Shown here piece after piece: positions 1 through 11,215 of a DNA stretch of 64,000 nucleotides; positions within the stretch are counted from its first letter, which is position 1; each line of letters starts with the position of its first letter. The notes below the pieces were generated by a model. The model had not been told where the DNA came from, did no database searches, and was given only the letters and a program-made list of their open reading frames with translations. The translations under genes and the position numbers were made by a program. The stretch is from Lacunisphaera limnophila (GTDB lineage Bacteria; Verrucomicrobiota; Verrucomicrobiia; Opitutales; Opitutaceae): the NCBI RefSeq assembly GCF_001746835.1, contig NZ_CP016094.1, forward strand, positions 1,116,001 to 1,180,000, read 5' to 3'.

Positions 1-3000
1 AGTCGGTGGGCCAGCGAGGCCACCTCAGCGGCGTGGCGGGCCTCGAGCTCGCTCCGCAACCGCCCCAGGCTGGGCGGCATCTCCTGGAGAAACTTGTCCG
101 CCAGCAGCTCCAGCAAGGTCTCGCCCGGCCGGGTCCCGGGCAGCGCCCGCAGCTCCGCCAGCTGGCCCGCATCCAGGATCGCCGGTGCCGCCACCGGTGG
201 CGCATTCTCCGGGGTGGCCAGCGTGACCGCCACGCCGTAGCGCTGGAGCACCACCTGCAGTGCCTCGAGCCGCAGGGGTTTGGACAGATAATCATCCATG
301 CCGGCATCCAGGCACTTCTGCCGGTCCCGGGCCTGCGCATGCGCCGTGAGCGCGATGATCGGCACGCGCTCGCGGGCCGACCCGGCGGCCCCGGCCCGGA
401 TCTGGCGCGTCGCCTCATAACCGTCCAGCCGGGGCATCTGGCAGTCCATCAACACCAGTGCATAATGCTCCCGGGCCAGTTGGCCGATGGCCGCCTGCCC
501 GTCACCCACAATGGTATGGGCCACCCCCATCTTGCCCAGCAGCAGGCGCATCACCAGCTGGTTGGCCTCGTTGTCCTCGGCCACCAGAATGCGCAGGGTC
601 GCCGGTAGGTCGGCCACCGGCGCGGCGGGGGCCGGCAGGGCCGGGCCCGGCGGCGGCATGGCCAGTTCCAACTCGACCCAGAACACCGAACCCCGGCCCG
701 GCTCGCTCTCGACACCGATGCGGCCCCCCATCAACTCGACCAGCTGCCGCGAGATGGCCAAGCCCAGCCCCGTGCCGCCGTAGCGCCGCGTGGTCGAGCC
801 GTCGGCCTGGGTGAAGGGCTGGAACAGCCGCGCCCGCTGCGCCGCCGTGATGCCGATGCCGGTGTCACGCACCTCGAGGCGGAATGCGTAGCGCCCCGGG
901 CCCGTGGGCGGACTCGGCCGCACGACCACCGTGACGGTGCCCCGCTCGGTGAACTTCATCGCATTGCCCACCAGGTTGACCAGCACCTGCTGCAACCGCC
1001 CGGCATCACCGTGCAATCGCGCCGGCAGCCCGGCCGGCAGGTCGCTCTCCAAGGCCAGCACACCGGCCACGGCCCGCGGGGCCATGAGCGCCAGCGTCTG
1101 ATCCACCTGCTCCGTCAGGTTAAACTCCCCTTCCGTCAGGCTCAGTTTGCCCGCCTCGATTTTCGCGAAATCCAGCAGGTCGTCGATGATCGTGAGCAAG
1201 TTCCGGGCGCTCGACTGGATCACGCGGCCCATCTGCTGCTGTTCCTCCGCCAGGGTCGTGTCCATGAGCAGGTCGGCCATGCCCAACACCCCGTTCATCG
1301 GGGTGCGGATCTCATGGCTCACGTTGGCGAGAAATTCCGACTTCAGCTTCGACGCCGCCAGCGCCTGGTCACGGGCGGCCGACAGACTTTGTTCCAGCTC
1401 CTTCCGGCGGGTGATATCGATGGCCACCCCCACCAGCCAGAAATCTCCGGAACTGAGAGGCGAAATGGAGACCGTTTCATTGATCCACGTGACGGCCCCC
1501 TCGTTCCGGAGCTGAAACTCCTGCGTGTATCCCCGCTTGCCGCCGAGCAGCGCATCCCGCGCCCGGCGGTCCATCTCGGCCATTTCGGGCACATTGCGGT
1601 TGTTCCAAAGCCCCCAGTGCTCTTCGGGCATACATTCCCCGGCGATCCGTTGGAGCAGGCCCGAAGGCTGATAGGTGAAGCGCCACTTCCACTCGGTCCC
1701 CACGATGGTGACCTTGGCTTCCCAAACCAGGCAGTCCGCCTGCCCCAGGACGCGTTGCAGCCGCTCCTCGCTTTCGCGCAGGGCCATTTCCTGCTGCCGT
1801 TTCTGAGTCACGTCCGAAAAGCTGGCCACCACGGCCTTCAGGTGACCCTTCTCATCCAGGATCCCCTCCGTGTTCACCGACAGCCAGCTGATGGCGCCGT
1901 CGGTCTTGCGGACCCCCATGATCACGCCGCGCAAGGATTTCCCGGTCATGCGGGTGAGAGTCGCCGGATGATGGTCCGGATGGCAGGGGGTGCCGTCCGC
2001 GTTCAAGGCCTGCCAGCGCGAGTCAAAGGACGTCAGGCCCATCATCTGGGCCCGGGACAGGCCGAGGATCGTTTCGGCGGCGTCGTTGCATTCGATGATC
2101 CGGCCACTGGCATCGTGCAACACCAGGCCCTCGGCCATGGAGCGGAATACATCCTTCAATCGTTGCTCGCTGGCCGCCTGCCGCACTTCGCTCTCGCGCA
2201 CCTCGGTGATATCCCGGTTCACCCCGACCATGCGCACCGGCCGGCCCTCCAGGTTGCAAACCACCATTTCGGCCGCCTGAATGACACGACTGGCCCCGTC
2301 GGAATACCGCCGGATGACGAACTCCCGCTGGGAGCGACCCCGTTGCTGGATGGTGTTCTGCAAAATCCCTTCCTGCCGGGCAACCTCGGCGGGCGACATA
2401 GCCCCCGTCCAAACCTGGTAATCCACGACGCCGCCGTCGTCCGGCCGTCCATAAATCACCTGCATCTGCCGATCCCAGTTGACTTGATGGTTGGCCAAGT
2501 CCCAGTCCCACACCCCCAGTCCGGCGACGGAGGCCGCCAGACGCAGCCGCTCTTCGCTCTCGGCGAGCGCCTCCACCGCCCGTTTGCTTTCGGTGACATC
2601 GGCAAAGCTGGCCACCACCGCGTGGAGCGTGCCGTTTTCATCCCGGATCACCTCCGTATTGACGGAGAGCCAACGGATCGGGCCGTCGGGCCTCCTGATC
2701 CCCAGAATCACGCCCCGCTGGGGTATCCCCGTCCGCAGCGTCACCATCGCGGGCAAATCCTCGCCTTGGTAGGGGCTGCCGTCCTCCTTCAACGCCTGCC
2801 ACCGGCGATCCGCGGTTTCCAAACCCAGCAACTGCAAGCGGGACAGGCCCAGGATGCTCTCGGCGGCGGCATTGCACTCGATGATCCGACCTTGCCCGTC
2901 CTGCAGCACCAGGCCCTCCGTCATGGAGCGGAAAATTTCACTCAGCTGCCGCTGGCTGGTCACCAGCGCCTGCTCCGCCTGCTGCCGGGCCGTGATGTCC

Positions 3001-5420
3001 TCAATCTGCGCGATGAAATGCAGCGGCGCGCCGGTCAGGTCGCGCACCAGCGTCACCGTGAGGCGGGCATGCACGATGCGGCCGTCCTGGTGGATGTAGC
3101 GTTTCTCTATCTGATAGTGCCGGTGGCGCCCCTGCAGCAGATCATCCACCTTTGTGAGGTCCGTTTGCAGGTCCTCCGGATGCGTCACTTCCTGAAAGGT
3201 CCGCGTGCTCAGCTGCTCCTCGGTGTAGCCCAGCATGTCACCCAGCACCCGGTTGACTTGCAGCCAGCGGCCGTCGAGCCCCACCAACGCCATGCCGATG
3301 CCGGCAAAATCGAAGGCGTTGCGGAAGCGTTCCTCGGTGGCACCCAGCGTTTGCTCGAGCTGCTTGCGATCCGTCACATCAATGACCACACCCACCAGCC
3401 AGAAATGTCCCGCCTCCTGCCGCCGGACCGCCACCGTCTCGCGCAGCCAGGTGACGCGGTTGTCCTGCACCAGCTGGAATTCCTGGACGTAGCCGTTCAG
3501 GCCCTGCTCCATCGCGTCGCGGCTCCGGCGGTTCATCTCCTCCTGTTCCGGGATTTTGAAATTATACCACAGGCCCGCGCGCGGCTCGGCGACCTGCCCC
3601 GCGGTCAGCCGTCGATAGAGGCCGGAAGGATACACGGACATCCGCCAGGCCCAATCGGTGGGCTGGAGGGTCACCTGGGCCTCCCAAACGAGGCACTCGG
3701 CGTGCCCGAGCACCTGCCCCAGCCGCTCTTCACTCCGCTTCACGGCCACCTCAGCCCGCTTGTATTCGGTCAGATCCTGGGCCACCCCCAGGAAACCGGA
3801 TATCTTGCCGTCGTGGTCCCGTAACGCGGTCACACTCAGCCGCACCGGAAAGCGCGAGCCATCCTTGCGCACATAGGTCCACTCCCTTTCGTCGGCCGAG
3901 CCTTCCCGGGCCCGGGCCACAAAGGCCTCGAAACCCGGTTCGATCCGCCGGTTGAGCTGGACCGAAAGCTCGGCGGCCCGGGCGGAAATTTCCTCGCTGA
4001 GATGGATCAATGCAGGTGTCTGCCGGCCAACCATCTCCTCGCGCCGGTAACCGAGCATCTGCGTCGCTCCCGCGTTGAATTCATGGATGAGGCCGTCCGG
4101 CCCGGTCGCGATGATCGCCAGCACCGTGCCATCCAGCACGGCGCGTTGCACGCGGTTCGCATCGGTCAGCTCCTGCTCCGCCCGCTGCCGCGCGCGCATC
4201 GAACGGATGGTGAGCACCGAGCTGCCAGCCATGACCCCCGCCACGAGGATGCCGCCGATGACCAGGATCACGCGGACATTCATCTCCATGGTCTGCTGCA
4301 GGCGCAGGCTGCGGCGGTGGAGCAGGTCCTCCTCCGCCAGCATCTCCTCCGCCACGACGACGAGCCGGCCCGTGCGCGCCACGGGCAGGCCCTGGAGAAA
4401 GCGCGCGGCCGCGGTCAGGCCGTGTTGCCGGTAATTTTCCGCGAGGGACTCGGCTTCCGCAATCTTGAAACCCGCCAGCCGCTGCACCTCGGCCAGCCGT
4501 TCCTCCTGCCGAGACTGGCCGCGCACGAGACCGGGCAGGGCCGCCAGTTGCACCTGCATCTCCGCGGCGTGCACCCGGACGCGGGCCCCAAAGCCTTCCT
4601 CGCCCGTGAGCACGAAGGCGCGCGCGGTGGATTCCATGCGGGCGACCCGTGAGACCAGGTTGTTGATCGCCGCGCGTGACTCCTGGGCCCGGGTGACCAT
4701 CCGGTTGGCCTCGATCAGCTGCGTGGCGCCCACGATCATGAAAATCGCTAGGGAGATCATCAGGGCGAGCGAGGCCCCCGCGAGGACCCGCGGGCCATTG
4801 TCCGCCAGCTTTCCCCCCAGTTGCAGGTATAGGCCCAGGCCGAGCACGAGCAGACCGAGCGCGGTCGGGATCGCCATGTTGCGCACATCCATGGTCCCCT
4901 CCAACAGGACGATGACGGCATAATGCAGCAGCGGCAGTAGGCTCATGCCGATCAGGAAGCCGGCATGGGTCCGCCACATCCGGCGGGTGGCCCAGCGCGT
5001 ACCCGTGAGCGCGAACGTCAGCCCGGCCAGCAGGAAGGCGAGCGTCGCATGCGGCGCGATGCGGCCGGGGATCCAGAGGAAAAGACTAGTCTGTTGCGGC
5101 CAGAACAGCTGGTTGATGCCGGCCGGCCAGCCGGTCAGGGTTTCCAGAAAAATCAGGCTGGTGATCCCGACCAAAAGCCACCCGACCACCCGCGCCACCG
5201 CGGTGACCCGCCACGACCAGCCCAGCAGGCCGCAACCGCAGAGAAGCAGGCAGACACCGGCGTTCATGTTCGCCTCCGCCCCGTGCGGCACAAAGCTGCG
5301 CGCGACGGGCCAGTCCAGCACATGGCCGGCGATGATCAACCCGGCCAAAGCCAGCACGAGGCTGCCGCAAATGCGCAGCCAGCGGGTCGGTGCCGTGGAC
5401 AGGGGAAAGGGAGCTGGCAA
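1..5420 (-). CDS. Multi-PAS hybrid sensor histidine kinase (C-terminus beyond window edge)
   Basis: Membrane sensor kinase that would autophosphorylate and pass phosphate to its own receiver. Read on the minus strand, the first roughly 250 residues are hydrophobic with several membrane segments. A CHASE3-like extracytoplasmic segment follows (about 260-370), then another membrane helix. Seven PAS-like units lie between about residues 425 and 1345, ending in a HisKA domain with motif [10 protein letters not shown] (His near 1368). An HATPase_c domain shows N-box NLVGNAMKF and G-boxes DTGIGI and [11 protein letters not shown] receiver follows with phospho-acceptor in LVLMDCQMP (near 1656), and then what looks like the beginning of an HPt domain, cut at base 1. 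The start is TTG at 5420, supported by AGGA seven bases upstream (forward 5428-5431); a TAG at 5432-5430 closes the frame just before it. No partner regulator is adjacent. The ligand cannot be told. Confidence 0.9.
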   Translation of the reverse strand, partial: MPAPFPLSTAPTRWLRICGSLVLALAGLIIAGHVLDWPVARSFVPHGAEANMNAGVCLLLCGCGLLGWSWRVTAVARVVGWLLVGITSLIFLETLTGWPAGINQLFWPQQTSLFLWIPGRIAPHATLAFLLAGLTFALTGTRWATRRMWRTHAGFLIGMSLLPLLHYAVIVLLEGTMDVRNMAIPTALGLLVLGLGLYLQLGGKLADNGPRVLAGASLALMISLAIFMIVGATQLIEANRMVTRAQESRAAINNLVSRVARMESTARAFVLTGEEGFGARVRVHAAEMQVQLAALPGLVRGQSRQEERLAEVQRLAGFKIAEAESLAENYRQHGLTAAARFLQGLPVARTGRLVVVAEEMLAEEDLLHRRSLRLQQTMEMNVRVILVIGGILVAGVMAGSSVLTIRSMRARQRAEQELTDANRVQRAVLDGTVLAIIATGPDGLIHEFNAGATQMLGYRREEMVGRQTPALIHLSEEISARAAELSVQLNRRIEPGFEAFVARAREGSADEREWTYVRKDGSRFPVRLSVTALRDHDGKISGFLGVAQDLTEYKRAEVAVKRSEERLGQVLGHAECLVWEAQVTLQPTDWAWRMSVYPSGLYRRLTAGQVAEPRAGLWYNFKIPEQEEMNRRSRDAMEQGLNGYVQEFQLVQDNRVTWLRETVAVRRQEAGHFWLVGVVIDVTDRKQLEQTLGATEERFRNAFDFAGIGMALVGLDGRWLQVNRVLGDMLGYTEEQLSTRTFQEVTHPEDLQTDLTKVDDLLQGRHRHYQIEKRYIHQDGRIVHARLTVTLVRDLTGAPLHFIAQIEDITARQQAEQALVTSQRQLSEIFRSMTEGLVLQDGQGRIIECNAAAESILGLSRLQLLGLETADRRWQALKEDGSPYQGEDLPAMVTLRTGIPQRGVILGIRRPDGPIRWLSVNTEVIRDENGTLHAVVASFADVTESKRAVEALAESEERLRLAASVAGLGVWDWDLANHQVNWDRQMQVIYGRPDDGGVVDYQVWTGAMSPAEVARQEGILQNTIQQRGRSQREFVIRRYSDGASRVIQAAEMVVCNLEGRPVRMVGVNRDITEVRESEVRQAASEQRLKDVFRSMAEGLVLHDASGRIIECNDAAETILGLSRAQMMGLTSFDSRWQALNADGTPCHPDHHPATLTRMTGKSLRGVIMGVRKTDGAISWLSVNTEGILDEKGHLKAVVASFSDVTQKRQQEMALRESEERLQRVLGQADCLVWEAKVTIVGTEWKWRFTYQPSGLLQRIAGECMPEEHWGLWNNRNVPEMAEMDRRARDALLGGKRGYTQEFQLRNEGAVTWINETVSISPLSSGDFWLVGVAIDITRRKELEQSLSAARDQALAASKLKSEFLANVSHEIRTPMNGVLGMADLLMDTTLAEEQQQMGRVIQSSARNLLTIIDDLLDFAKIEAGKLSLTEGEFNLTEQVDQTLALMAPRAVAGVLALESDLPAGLPARLHGDAGRLQQVLVNLVGNAMKFTERGTVTVVVRPSPPTGPGRYAFRLEVRDTGIGITAAQRARLFQPFTQADGSTTRRYGGTGLGLAISRQLVELMGGRIGVESEPGRGSVFWVELELAMPPPGPALPAPAAPVADLPATLRILVAEDNEANQLVMRLLLGKMGVAHTIVGDGQAAIGQLAREHYALVLMDCQMPRLDGYEATRQIRAGAAGSARERVPIIALTAHAQARDRQKCLDAGMDDYLSKPLRLEALQVVLQRYGVAVTLATPENAPPVAAPAILDAGQLAELRALPGTRPGETLLELLADKFLQEMPPSLGRLRSELEARHAAEVASLAHR

Positions 5421-5427
5421 GGGTGTG

Positions 5428-5431
5428 TCCT
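5428..5431 (-). promoter_or_regulatory. Shine-Dalgarno motif deciding the TTG start of the hybrid kinase
   Basis: AGGA on the minus strand, separated by seven bases from the TTG at 5420-5418. It overlaps the in-frame TAG stop that bounds the frame, so translation must begin at or after 5420, and no ATG lies close. Confidence 0.55.
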
Positions 5432-5495
5432 AGAATCGACACATTGCGGCGCCTGTAAAGTCGTCTTGCGCCCCACCACCCACCGCCCGGCGCCC

Positions 5496-7760
5496 TCAGC
5501 CGGGGAGCAGCGCGGCCCGCAGCGCCACCGGATCCCCCACGGGTGCCTGACAGGCGAAACGCTCACAGACATAGGCGGTGACACGGCCGGCTTGCCGGTT
5601 CATCCCCGCCAGGTAGGGCCGGCGGGCGGCCAGCCAGGCCTGGCCGGCGGCCCCGTCGAGCGCCAGAATGGCCCGGCGCGGGCCGAGGGCCTCATGCAGC
5701 ACGGCGGTCATGGCCTGGAATTCCGGTGAGTGCGGATCGCCCGCCAGGACCACGGTGCGCGGATCCGCCAGCGCCAGCTCAATCGCGCCGAGCATCTGCG
5801 GCAACGCCTGGGGCAGACGGGACCACTGCGACCGCAGCGCCCCGATGGCTTTCAGCGCCCGGTCCCGATAACTGTCGCCGGCCCCGGGGTCAGCAACCCC
5901 GGCTGCCTCGCCGAGCATCCAATCCAATCGGAGCAGATTCATTGCCGCCACCGAGTTGGGCGCCGGCTCCGCCCCGTCGTAATCCTCCTTCAGCCGCACG
6001 ATCACCGTCGGGTCATCGGCCCGGGAATTAAAATACCCGCCCCGGGCGTCGTCCCAGAAGTGCTCGTTCATCTTGGCCTGCAACACCTCGGCCCACTGTA
6101 GCCAGCGGATCTGAAACCCCGCCTCATAGAGATCGAGCAGGCCTTGAATCAGATACGCGTAATCCTCGGCAAAGCCCGGAATGTCGCTCCGCCCCTCGCG
6201 CCAGCTGCGGTAAAGCAGGCCCGTCGCCGGGTCGTAAAGCTCGCGCGCGATGAATTCCGCCGCCCGCGTGGCCGCGCCCAGATAGCCGGGAGCCGCGGCG
6301 ACCCCGCCGCGGGATTCGGGCCCCGGGGCCGGGGCACCCCCAAGGATTTGTTGGCCCCGCGCCAGCGCCGAGATCATCAGCCCGTTCCACGCCGTGAGGA
6401 TCTTGTCATCGCGGTGCGGACGCGGGCGCTTGGCCCGCTCCAGGCGCAGTTTCTCCAGGCAACCCAGCAGCTTCTCCTCCGCCGCAGCCACGGGCAGCTT
6501 GAACAACTCCGCCGTGCGCGCCAGCGGACGCAGCTGCCGCAGCACGTTCTTGCCGCCAAATTCGCCATGCGGATCGGATGCGACATTGCCGTCCGGTTTC
6601 ACATCGTAGTGCCCACAGAAAAATTCCGCGTCCGTGCCCAACACGGTTTCAATCTCGGCCTTGGTCCAAACATAGAACGCACCCTCCGCGTGGGCTGCTT
6701 TCTTGTCACTTGATCCTTGATCCTTGTCACTTCGCGCCGTCTCGAGTGGCGCGCTGTCCGCGTCCTCCGCCGAATAGAATCCACCCTGCGGGCTGGTGAG
6801 GTCGCGCGCCACGTAGTCAAAGATGTCCCGCGCCGCCCAGCCGAACACCGGCAGCCCCGTCGCCTGCTGCGCCTCGAGGCAGTTCAGTGCGATGAGCGCC
6901 TGATCGTAGAGCATCTTCTCGAAGTGCGGCACGTGCCACTCCGCATCGACCGAGTACCGGTGAAAGCCGCCGCCCAGGTGATCATGCAGCCCGCCCTCGA
7001 TCATCCGCTGCAGGGTCGTGGCCGCCATGCCAATCGCGGTCTGCCCGAGGTCGGTGGCCGCGCCCTGCAGCGCCGCCGACCGGAAGAGAAAATCCAGGAT
7101 CGAGGCCCGCGGGAACTTCGGCGCGCCGCCGAAGCCGCCCCAGCGCGCATCGTGCGCCTCGTAGAAATACTGGAAGCATTTTTCGAAGGCCTCGCCCGCC
7201 GCCTCGTGCAGGGGCACCGGCTCGCCCGCGGGTTTCTCTTCGCGGCCCGCCCCGTCGACCGCATAGCGCCGCAGGGCCTGCACGACTTCCTCCGCGCCGG
7301 TCTCGATCTTCTCCCGCGACGTGCCCCAGTGGACGGCGATGGTGGTGAGCAGGGTGAGGAAACCCGGCCGGCCGTGCCGGTCCTCCTTCGGAAAATAGGT
7401 GCCGCCAAAAAACGGTTTGCCCTCCGGCGTCAGCCACACGCTCATCGGCCAGCCGCCGGAACCGGTCGTCTGCTGGACATAGGTCATGTACACGCGGTCG
7501 AGATCGGGCCGCTCCTCGCGGTCCAGCTTCACCGGCACAAAGTCGCGGTTGAGGACCGCGGCCACGGCCGGATCCTCAAATGACTCGTGCGCCATGACAT
7601 GGCACCAGTGGCAGGTTGAATAGCCGATGCTGAGGAAAACCGGTTTCCCCTCGTTCCGGGCCTGCGCCAGCGCGGCCTCACCCCAGGGCCGCCAGTCCAC
7701 GGGATTGTCGGCGTGTTGACGGAGGTAGGGGGATTTTTCGGCGGCCAGGAGATTGGGCAT
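5496..7760 (-). CDS. YyaL-type thioredoxin-domain protein (DUF255)
   Basis: 754-residue cytosolic protein of the YyaL/spermatogenesis-associated 20 family. The N-terminus carries the family hallmark [16 protein letters not shown] thioredoxin-like fold follows, with a CHWCH active-site motif near residue 50 in place of CxxC, and then [20 protein letters not shown]. The remaining roughly 550 residues resemble an alpha/alpha toroid of the N-acylglucosamine 2-epimerase type (motifs [33 protein letters not shown]). The start at 7760 gives [13 protein letters not shown], which matches the family; an in-frame ATG at 7829 would add 23 residues unlike it. The biochemical role of the family is not settled; redox function is usually suggested. 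It stands alone, divergent from the epimerase gene. Confidence 0.9.
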   Translation of the reverse strand: MPNLLAAEKSPYLRQHADNPVDWRPWGEAALAQARNEGKPVFLSIGYSTCHWCHVMAHESFEDPAVAAVLNRDFVPVKLDREERPDLDRVYMTYVQQTTGSGGWPMSVWLTPEGKPFFGGTYFPKEDRHGRPGFLTLLTTIAVHWGTSREKIETGAEEVVQALRRYAVDGAGREEKPAGEPVPLHEAAGEAFEKCFQYFYEAHDARWGGFGGAPKFPRASILDFLFRSAALQGAATDLGQTAIGMAATTLQRMIEGGLHDHLGGGFHRYSVDAEWHVPHFEKMLYDQALIALNCLEAQQATGLPVFGWAARDIFDYVARDLTSPQGGFYSAEDADSAPLETARSDKDQGSSDKKAAHAEGAFYVWTKAEIETVLGTDAEFFCGHYDVKPDGNVASDPHGEFGGKNVLRQLRPLARTAELFKLPVAAAEEKLLGCLEKLRLERAKRPRPHRDDKILTAWNGLMISALARGQQILGGAPAPGPESRGGVAAAPGYLGAATRAAEFIARELYDPATGLLYRSWREGRSDIPGFAEDYAYLIQGLLDLYEAGFQIRWLQWAEVLQAKMNEHFWDDARGGYFNSRADDPTVIVRLKEDYDGAEPAPNSVAAMNLLRLDWMLGEAAGVADPGAGDSYRDRALKAIGALRSQWSRLPQALPQMLGAIELALADPRTVVLAGDPHSPEFQAMTAVLHEALGPRRAILALDGAAGQAWLAARRPYLAGMNRQAGRVTAYVCERFACQAPVGDPVALRAALLPG

Positions 7761-7875
7761 GCGGCAAAGTCGCGCAATTTCCCCCGGTGGCAAAGCGAAT
7801 GTTAGCCCGCGCCCGGCGGACAATGTCATTGCGGATCAGGTGACCCCGGACAGGTTGCCTTGCATCACCCCACCC

Positions 7876-8742
7876 ATGTCCTCCAAGCGCATCATCGTCA
7901 CCGGCGGCAGCGGCAAGGCCGGCCACTGGATCATCCGCCACTTCCTCGAGCAGGGCTACGACGTCACCAACGTGGACACCCGCCGCCCGGCGCAGCCGCT
8001 CTGCCGCACCCTCGTCGCCGACCTCACGCAGCTCGGACAGGTCGTGTCGGCCTTCTCGCCCCACAGCACGGGCAACCGCGCCCCCTTCGCCGGCGTCGTC
8101 CACATGGCCGCCATCCCGCGCGCCCACGAAAATCCGAACGACGAGATCTTCCGCGTCAACAGCCTCACCACCTACAACGTCCTCGAGGCCTGCGGCCTGC
8201 TCGGCATCAAGAAGGCCGTCGTTGCCTCCAGCGAGTCGTCCTACGGGATCTGCTTCGCCGATAAATTTTTCGCCCCGCAGTACCTGCCGGTCGATGAGGC
8301 GCACCCGCAGCTGCCTGAGGACACGTACGGCCTCACCAAGGTCGTGAACGAGGCCACCGCCGCCATGTTCCACCGTCGCGACGGCACGCAGATCATCTCG
8401 TTCCGCATCGGCAACGTCGTGTGCCCCGAGGACTATGCGGGCCTCCGGGCGCGTTTCGCCCACCCGGAGGACCGCCTCCGCATCCTCTGGTCCTACATCG
8501 ACTCGCGCGATCTCGCGGCCGGCTGCCGTCTCGCCATCGAAAAGGACGGCCTCGGCTGCGAGCCGGTCATCATCGCGGCCGATGACACCTCCTCGAACCT
8601 GCCCACCGCCGAACTCATCGCCCGCTTCCTGCCTGGCCAGCAGGCTTTCAAGTCCCCCCTCCCCGGCCGCACCGCCCTGATCTCCAACGCCCGGCTCAAG
8701 CAGCTCCTCGGCTGGAAACAGGAGCATTTCTTCCCGCTTTAA
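7876..8742 (+). CDS. NAD-dependent epimerase/dehydratase (extended SDR)
   Basis: 288-residue extended short-chain dehydrogenase. The nucleotide-binding loop near the N-terminus is VTGGSGKAGHW, the active-site serine lies in SSESSYG and the catalytic pair is YGLTK, so both cofactor and catalytic residues are present. An acidic residue in NVDT after the second beta strand favours NAD over NADP. The ATG at 7876 starts directly before the first beta strand; the frame is open upstream but that part is not conserved-looking. Substrate is probably a nucleotide sugar or similar carbohydrate; the sequence does not say which. No pathway neighbours are present. Confidence 0.85.
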   Translation: MSSKRIIVTGGSGKAGHWIIRHFLEQGYDVTNVDTRRPAQPLCRTLVADLTQLGQVVSAFSPHSTGNRAPFAGVVHMAAIPRAHENPNDEIFRVNSLTTYNVLEACGLLGIKKAVVASSESSYGICFADKFFAPQYLPVDEAHPQLPEDTYGLTKVVNEATAAMFHRRDGTQIISFRIGNVVCPEDYAGLRARFAHPEDRLRILWSYIDSRDLAAGCRLAIEKDGLGCEPVIIAADDTSSNLPTAELIARFLPGQQAFKSPLPGRTALISNARLKQLLGWKQEHFFPL

Positions 8743-8794
8743 CTTGGTGATGAGTCTCCTTCCGGCCGCGACCGGCTGTCGCTAATTCCTGTGG

Positions 8795-8814
8795 GGTCGT
8801 CGCTTGCGGCGACC
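8795..8814. repeat. Palindromic intergenic element, GGTCGTCGC/GCGGCGACC
   Basis: Nine-base arms with one G-T mismatch around TT, in the 168-base gap between the epimerase and the ABC-F gene. It resembles the palindrome at 53324-53344 (shared GGGG, CGCTTG-like centre). It may be a dispersed REP-like sequence or a hairpin in the ABC-F leader. Confidence 0.4.
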
Positions 8815-8910
8815 TCGGCCACGAGTTGGGGGCAAGCCCCGACCCTGCAAATTCGCCGCGAAAACCCGCCATTGACGGCGACCCAGCGGCCGGGCTCACT
8901 GACCGATTCC

Positions 8911-10767
8911 ATGCTGACCCTGGCCGACGTTTCCAAGTCCTACGGTACCCGCGAGCTCTTCTCCGAGGTATCGCTCTTCGTCGCGCGCACGGATCGCTTC
9001 GGTCTCGTCGGCCCCAACGGCGCGGGCAAGTCCACCCTCTTCAACCTCATCCTCGGCGAGGAACAGGCCGACGAGGGCACCATCGAGTGGGAGCGCGGCG
9101 CCGACTTCGGCTACCTCCCCCAGGAAAGCGCGCCCATCGGCGAGGAGACCGTCATCCAGATCGCCACCAGCGGCAAGAAACTCGTGCCCGAGACCGACGA
9201 CGATTACGACATCGACTGGACCCTCGAGCCCCGCGCCAAGAAGATCCTCGCCGGCCTCGGCTTCCGCGAGACCGACCACGACAAGCAGGCCAAGTCCTTC
9301 TCCGGCGGCTGGGTCATGCGCGCCCACCTCGCCCGCCTCCTCGTCAGCGAGCCCGCGTTGCTCATGCTCGACGAGCCGACCAACCACCTCGATCTCGAGG
9401 CCCTGCTCTGGTTCCAGGACTACCTCACCCGCTATCCCGGCGGCCTGGTCATCATCTCCCACGATCGCGAATTCCTGAACGTCCTCTGCACCGGCATCCT
9501 CGAGCTGCGCGGCGGCACGCTCAACAAGTACACCGGCAACTACGACGACTACCTGAACGAGAAGGACGCCCGCAAGGAGCAGCAGGCCGCCGTCTTCAAG
9601 AACCAGCAGCGCGAGATCGCCCACCTCCAGAAGTTCGTCGACCGCTTCGGCGCCAAGGCCTCCATGGCCTCCCGCGCCAAGTCCAAGGAGAAGCAGATCG
9701 AACGCCTCAAGGATGTCGCCGTCGAGGAACCCTGGGAGGACCTCCAGCGCATCAATTTCCGTTTCCCCCAGCCCCCGCGCTCCGGGCTCCGCGTGGTCAA
9801 CCTCAAGAACGTGCACCAGGCCTATGGCGACCATGTCGTCTACCAGGACCTGAACTTCGACGCCGAGCGCGGCCAGAAGATCGTGCTCGTCGGCCCCAAC
9901 GGCGCGGGCAAGTCCACGCTGCTCAAGATCCTCGCCGACGTGATCCCGATCCAGGGCGGATCCCGCGAGCTCGGCAGCAACGTCATCCCCGGCTACTTCG
10001 CGCAAAACCGCGCCGACAACCTCAAGCTCGACCTCACCGTGTTCGAGAACGTGATGGAGCTGCGGACCAACGAGAACCAGCTCACCGAACAGCAGGCCCG
10101 CGCCGTGCTCGGCGGCTTCCTCTTTCGCAAGGACGACGTCCACAAGAAGGTCAGCGTGCTCTCCGGCGGCGAAAAGTCCCGCCTCGCCCTCGCCCGCCTG
10201 CTCGTCAACCCGCCCAACCTGCTCCTGATGGACGAGCCGACGACCCACCTCGACATCCCGTCGATCGACGCGCTTGTGGGCGCGCTCAAGCAGTACGAGG
10301 GCACCTTCATCTTCATCAGCCACGACGTGTATTTCATCCGCGCCCTCGCGCAGACGGTGCTGCACGTCCACTCGGGTCGCCTCACGCCCTACGCCGGCAA
10401 CTACGACTACTACCTCGAGAAATCCAAGGCCTCGAACGCCCGCGCCGCCCTCACCGCCGGCTTCACCGACGCCCGCCCGAAGCAGGCCGCCGCGGCCGCC
10501 AAGGCCCCGAGCTCCGAGCCCAAAGCTGCGCCGGTGGATGTGAAGAAGCTCCGCATCGAGGTCGGCAAGCTCGAGCAGCGCGTGAGCGAGCTCGAGACCA
10601 AGCAGGGCGAGATCACCGCCGCGCTGGAGTCGCCCGACACCTACGCCGACAAGGGCAAGTTCCACCACCTGAACAAGGAACTCAGCGTGGTCGTCGACCA
10701 GCTCTCCACCGCCACCGCGGAGTGGGAGAAAGCCGCCACCCGTCTGGCGGCAGCCGAGAAAGCCTGA
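8911..10767 (+). CDS. ABC-F family ATPase (ribosome-associated type)
   Basis: 618-residue soluble protein with two ABC ATPase domains and no membrane segment, as in the ABC-F family that acts on ribosomes. Domain 1 has Walker A GPNGAGKST (about residue 35), signature FSGGW, Walker B LLMLDEPTNHLD and H-switch ISHDREF. Domain 2 has GPNGAGKST (near 330), signature LSGGEKS and LLLMDEPTTHLD. The linker between them (about 240-310) is charged and helical. An Ala/Pro-rich stretch followed by a coiled coil occupies residues about 525-618, as in Uup-like members. The start at 8911 gives MLTLADVSKSYG; earlier in-frame codons have no support. Family members can give antibiotic protection, but the general translation-factor role is the safer call. 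Confidence 0.92.
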   Translation: MLTLADVSKSYGTRELFSEVSLFVARTDRFGLVGPNGAGKSTLFNLILGEEQADEGTIEWERGADFGYLPQESAPIGEETVIQIATSGKKLVPETDDDYDIDWTLEPRAKKILAGLGFRETDHDKQAKSFSGGWVMRAHLARLLVSEPALLMLDEPTNHLDLEALLWFQDYLTRYPGGLVIISHDREFLNVLCTGILELRGGTLNKYTGNYDDYLNEKDARKEQQAAVFKNQQREIAHLQKFVDRFGAKASMASRAKSKEKQIERLKDVAVEEPWEDLQRINFRFPQPPRSGLRVVNLKNVHQAYGDHVVYQDLNFDAERGQKIVLVGPNGAGKSTLLKILADVIPIQGGSRELGSNVIPGYFAQNRADNLKLDLTVFENVMELRTNENQLTEQQARAVLGGFLFRKDDVHKKVSVLSGGEKSRLALARLLVNPPNLLLMDEPTTHLDIPSIDALVGALKQYEGTFIFISHDVYFIRALAQTVLHVHSGRLTPYAGNYDYYLEKSKASNARAALTAGFTDARPKQAAAAAKAPSSEPKAAPVDVKKLRIEVGKLEQRVSELETKQGEITAALESPDTYADKGKFHHLNKELSVVVDQLSTATAEWEKAATRLAAAEKA

Positions 10768-10798
10768 GCGGTCTCCGCCTTCCCCGGCCCGGCCTGAG

Positions 10799-11149
10799 TC
10801 AACGGCCGAGCTTAACCTTCGTTCCCTTTTCCCACGCCAGGCCCCAGTCGCGCATGGCGGCCAGGATGGGCTTCATGGCCTTGCCTTTTTCGGTCAGCCG
10901 GTACGCGGGGTGACGCGACCCATCGGCCGCGGCCGTGAGCTCCACGATGCCGCTCGCCTGCAACCGGCCGAGCCGGTCGGTGAGAATGTTGGTCGGTATC
11001 CCCTCCGGTGAGGCGGCAAAATCCTTGAACCGCTCCGACCCCAGCACGAGGTCCCGCACGACCAGCAGGGTCCAGCGATCGCCGAAGATGTCCAGGCCGC
11101 AGGCCACGGGACAGGGGGAACGTCGGTCGGGGGAGGTCGCGGCAGCCAT
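10799..11149 (-). CDS. HxlR-family winged-helix regulator
   Basis: 116-residue DNA-binding protein with the HxlR signature: an early cysteine in PVACGLDIFGDRWTLLVVRDL, recognition helix region GIPTNILTDRLGRLQASGIV, then the wing with YRLTEKGKAM. HxlR proteins are dimeric regulators, some of them redox or aldehyde responsive through the N-terminal cysteine. The gene is divergent from the DinB-like gene, and the 66 bases between them hold two matching palindromes, so it probably controls itself and the DinB/MFS pair. Confidence 0.9.
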   Translation of the reverse strand: MAAATSPDRRSPCPVACGLDIFGDRWTLLVVRDLVLGSERFKDFAASPEGIPTNILTDRLGRLQASGIVELTAAADGSRHPAYRLTEKGKAMKPILAAMRDWGLAWEKGTKVKLGR

Positions 11150-11176
11150 GCCCGAAATCTAGGACCCGAGAATTTA

Positions 11177-11214
11177 CTTGCAACTCGCAACTTATCTTAC
11201 TTGCGTTTTGCAAG
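11177..11214. promoter_or_regulatory. Two tandem palindromes between HxlR and DinB-like genes
   Basis: CTTGC-GTTTT-GCAAG (11200-11214) is a perfect five-base-arm palindrome with five-base spacer. A close copy, TTGC-AACTC-GCAA (11178-11190), lies 23 bases upstream, centre to centre. Both sit inside repeats of TTACTTGC (11174-11181 and 11197-11204). Spacing near two helical turns suits two HxlR dimers. The right-hand site ends one base before the DinB-like start, so binding would block that gene directly. Confidence 0.6.
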
Positions 11215-11215
11215 C

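Noticed and set aside
1011-3824. Long plus-strand open frame of 937 codons
   Set aside because: Antisense of the kinase PAS region; His/Arg/Gln-rich translation with no recognisable domain, as expected from high G+C codon bias.
4081-4977. Minus-strand 298-codon open frame within the hybrid kinase region
   Set aside because: It is another frame of the real kinase gene: Arg/Gly/Pro-rich, no domain, while the adjacent frame shows a continuous membrane and PAS protein.
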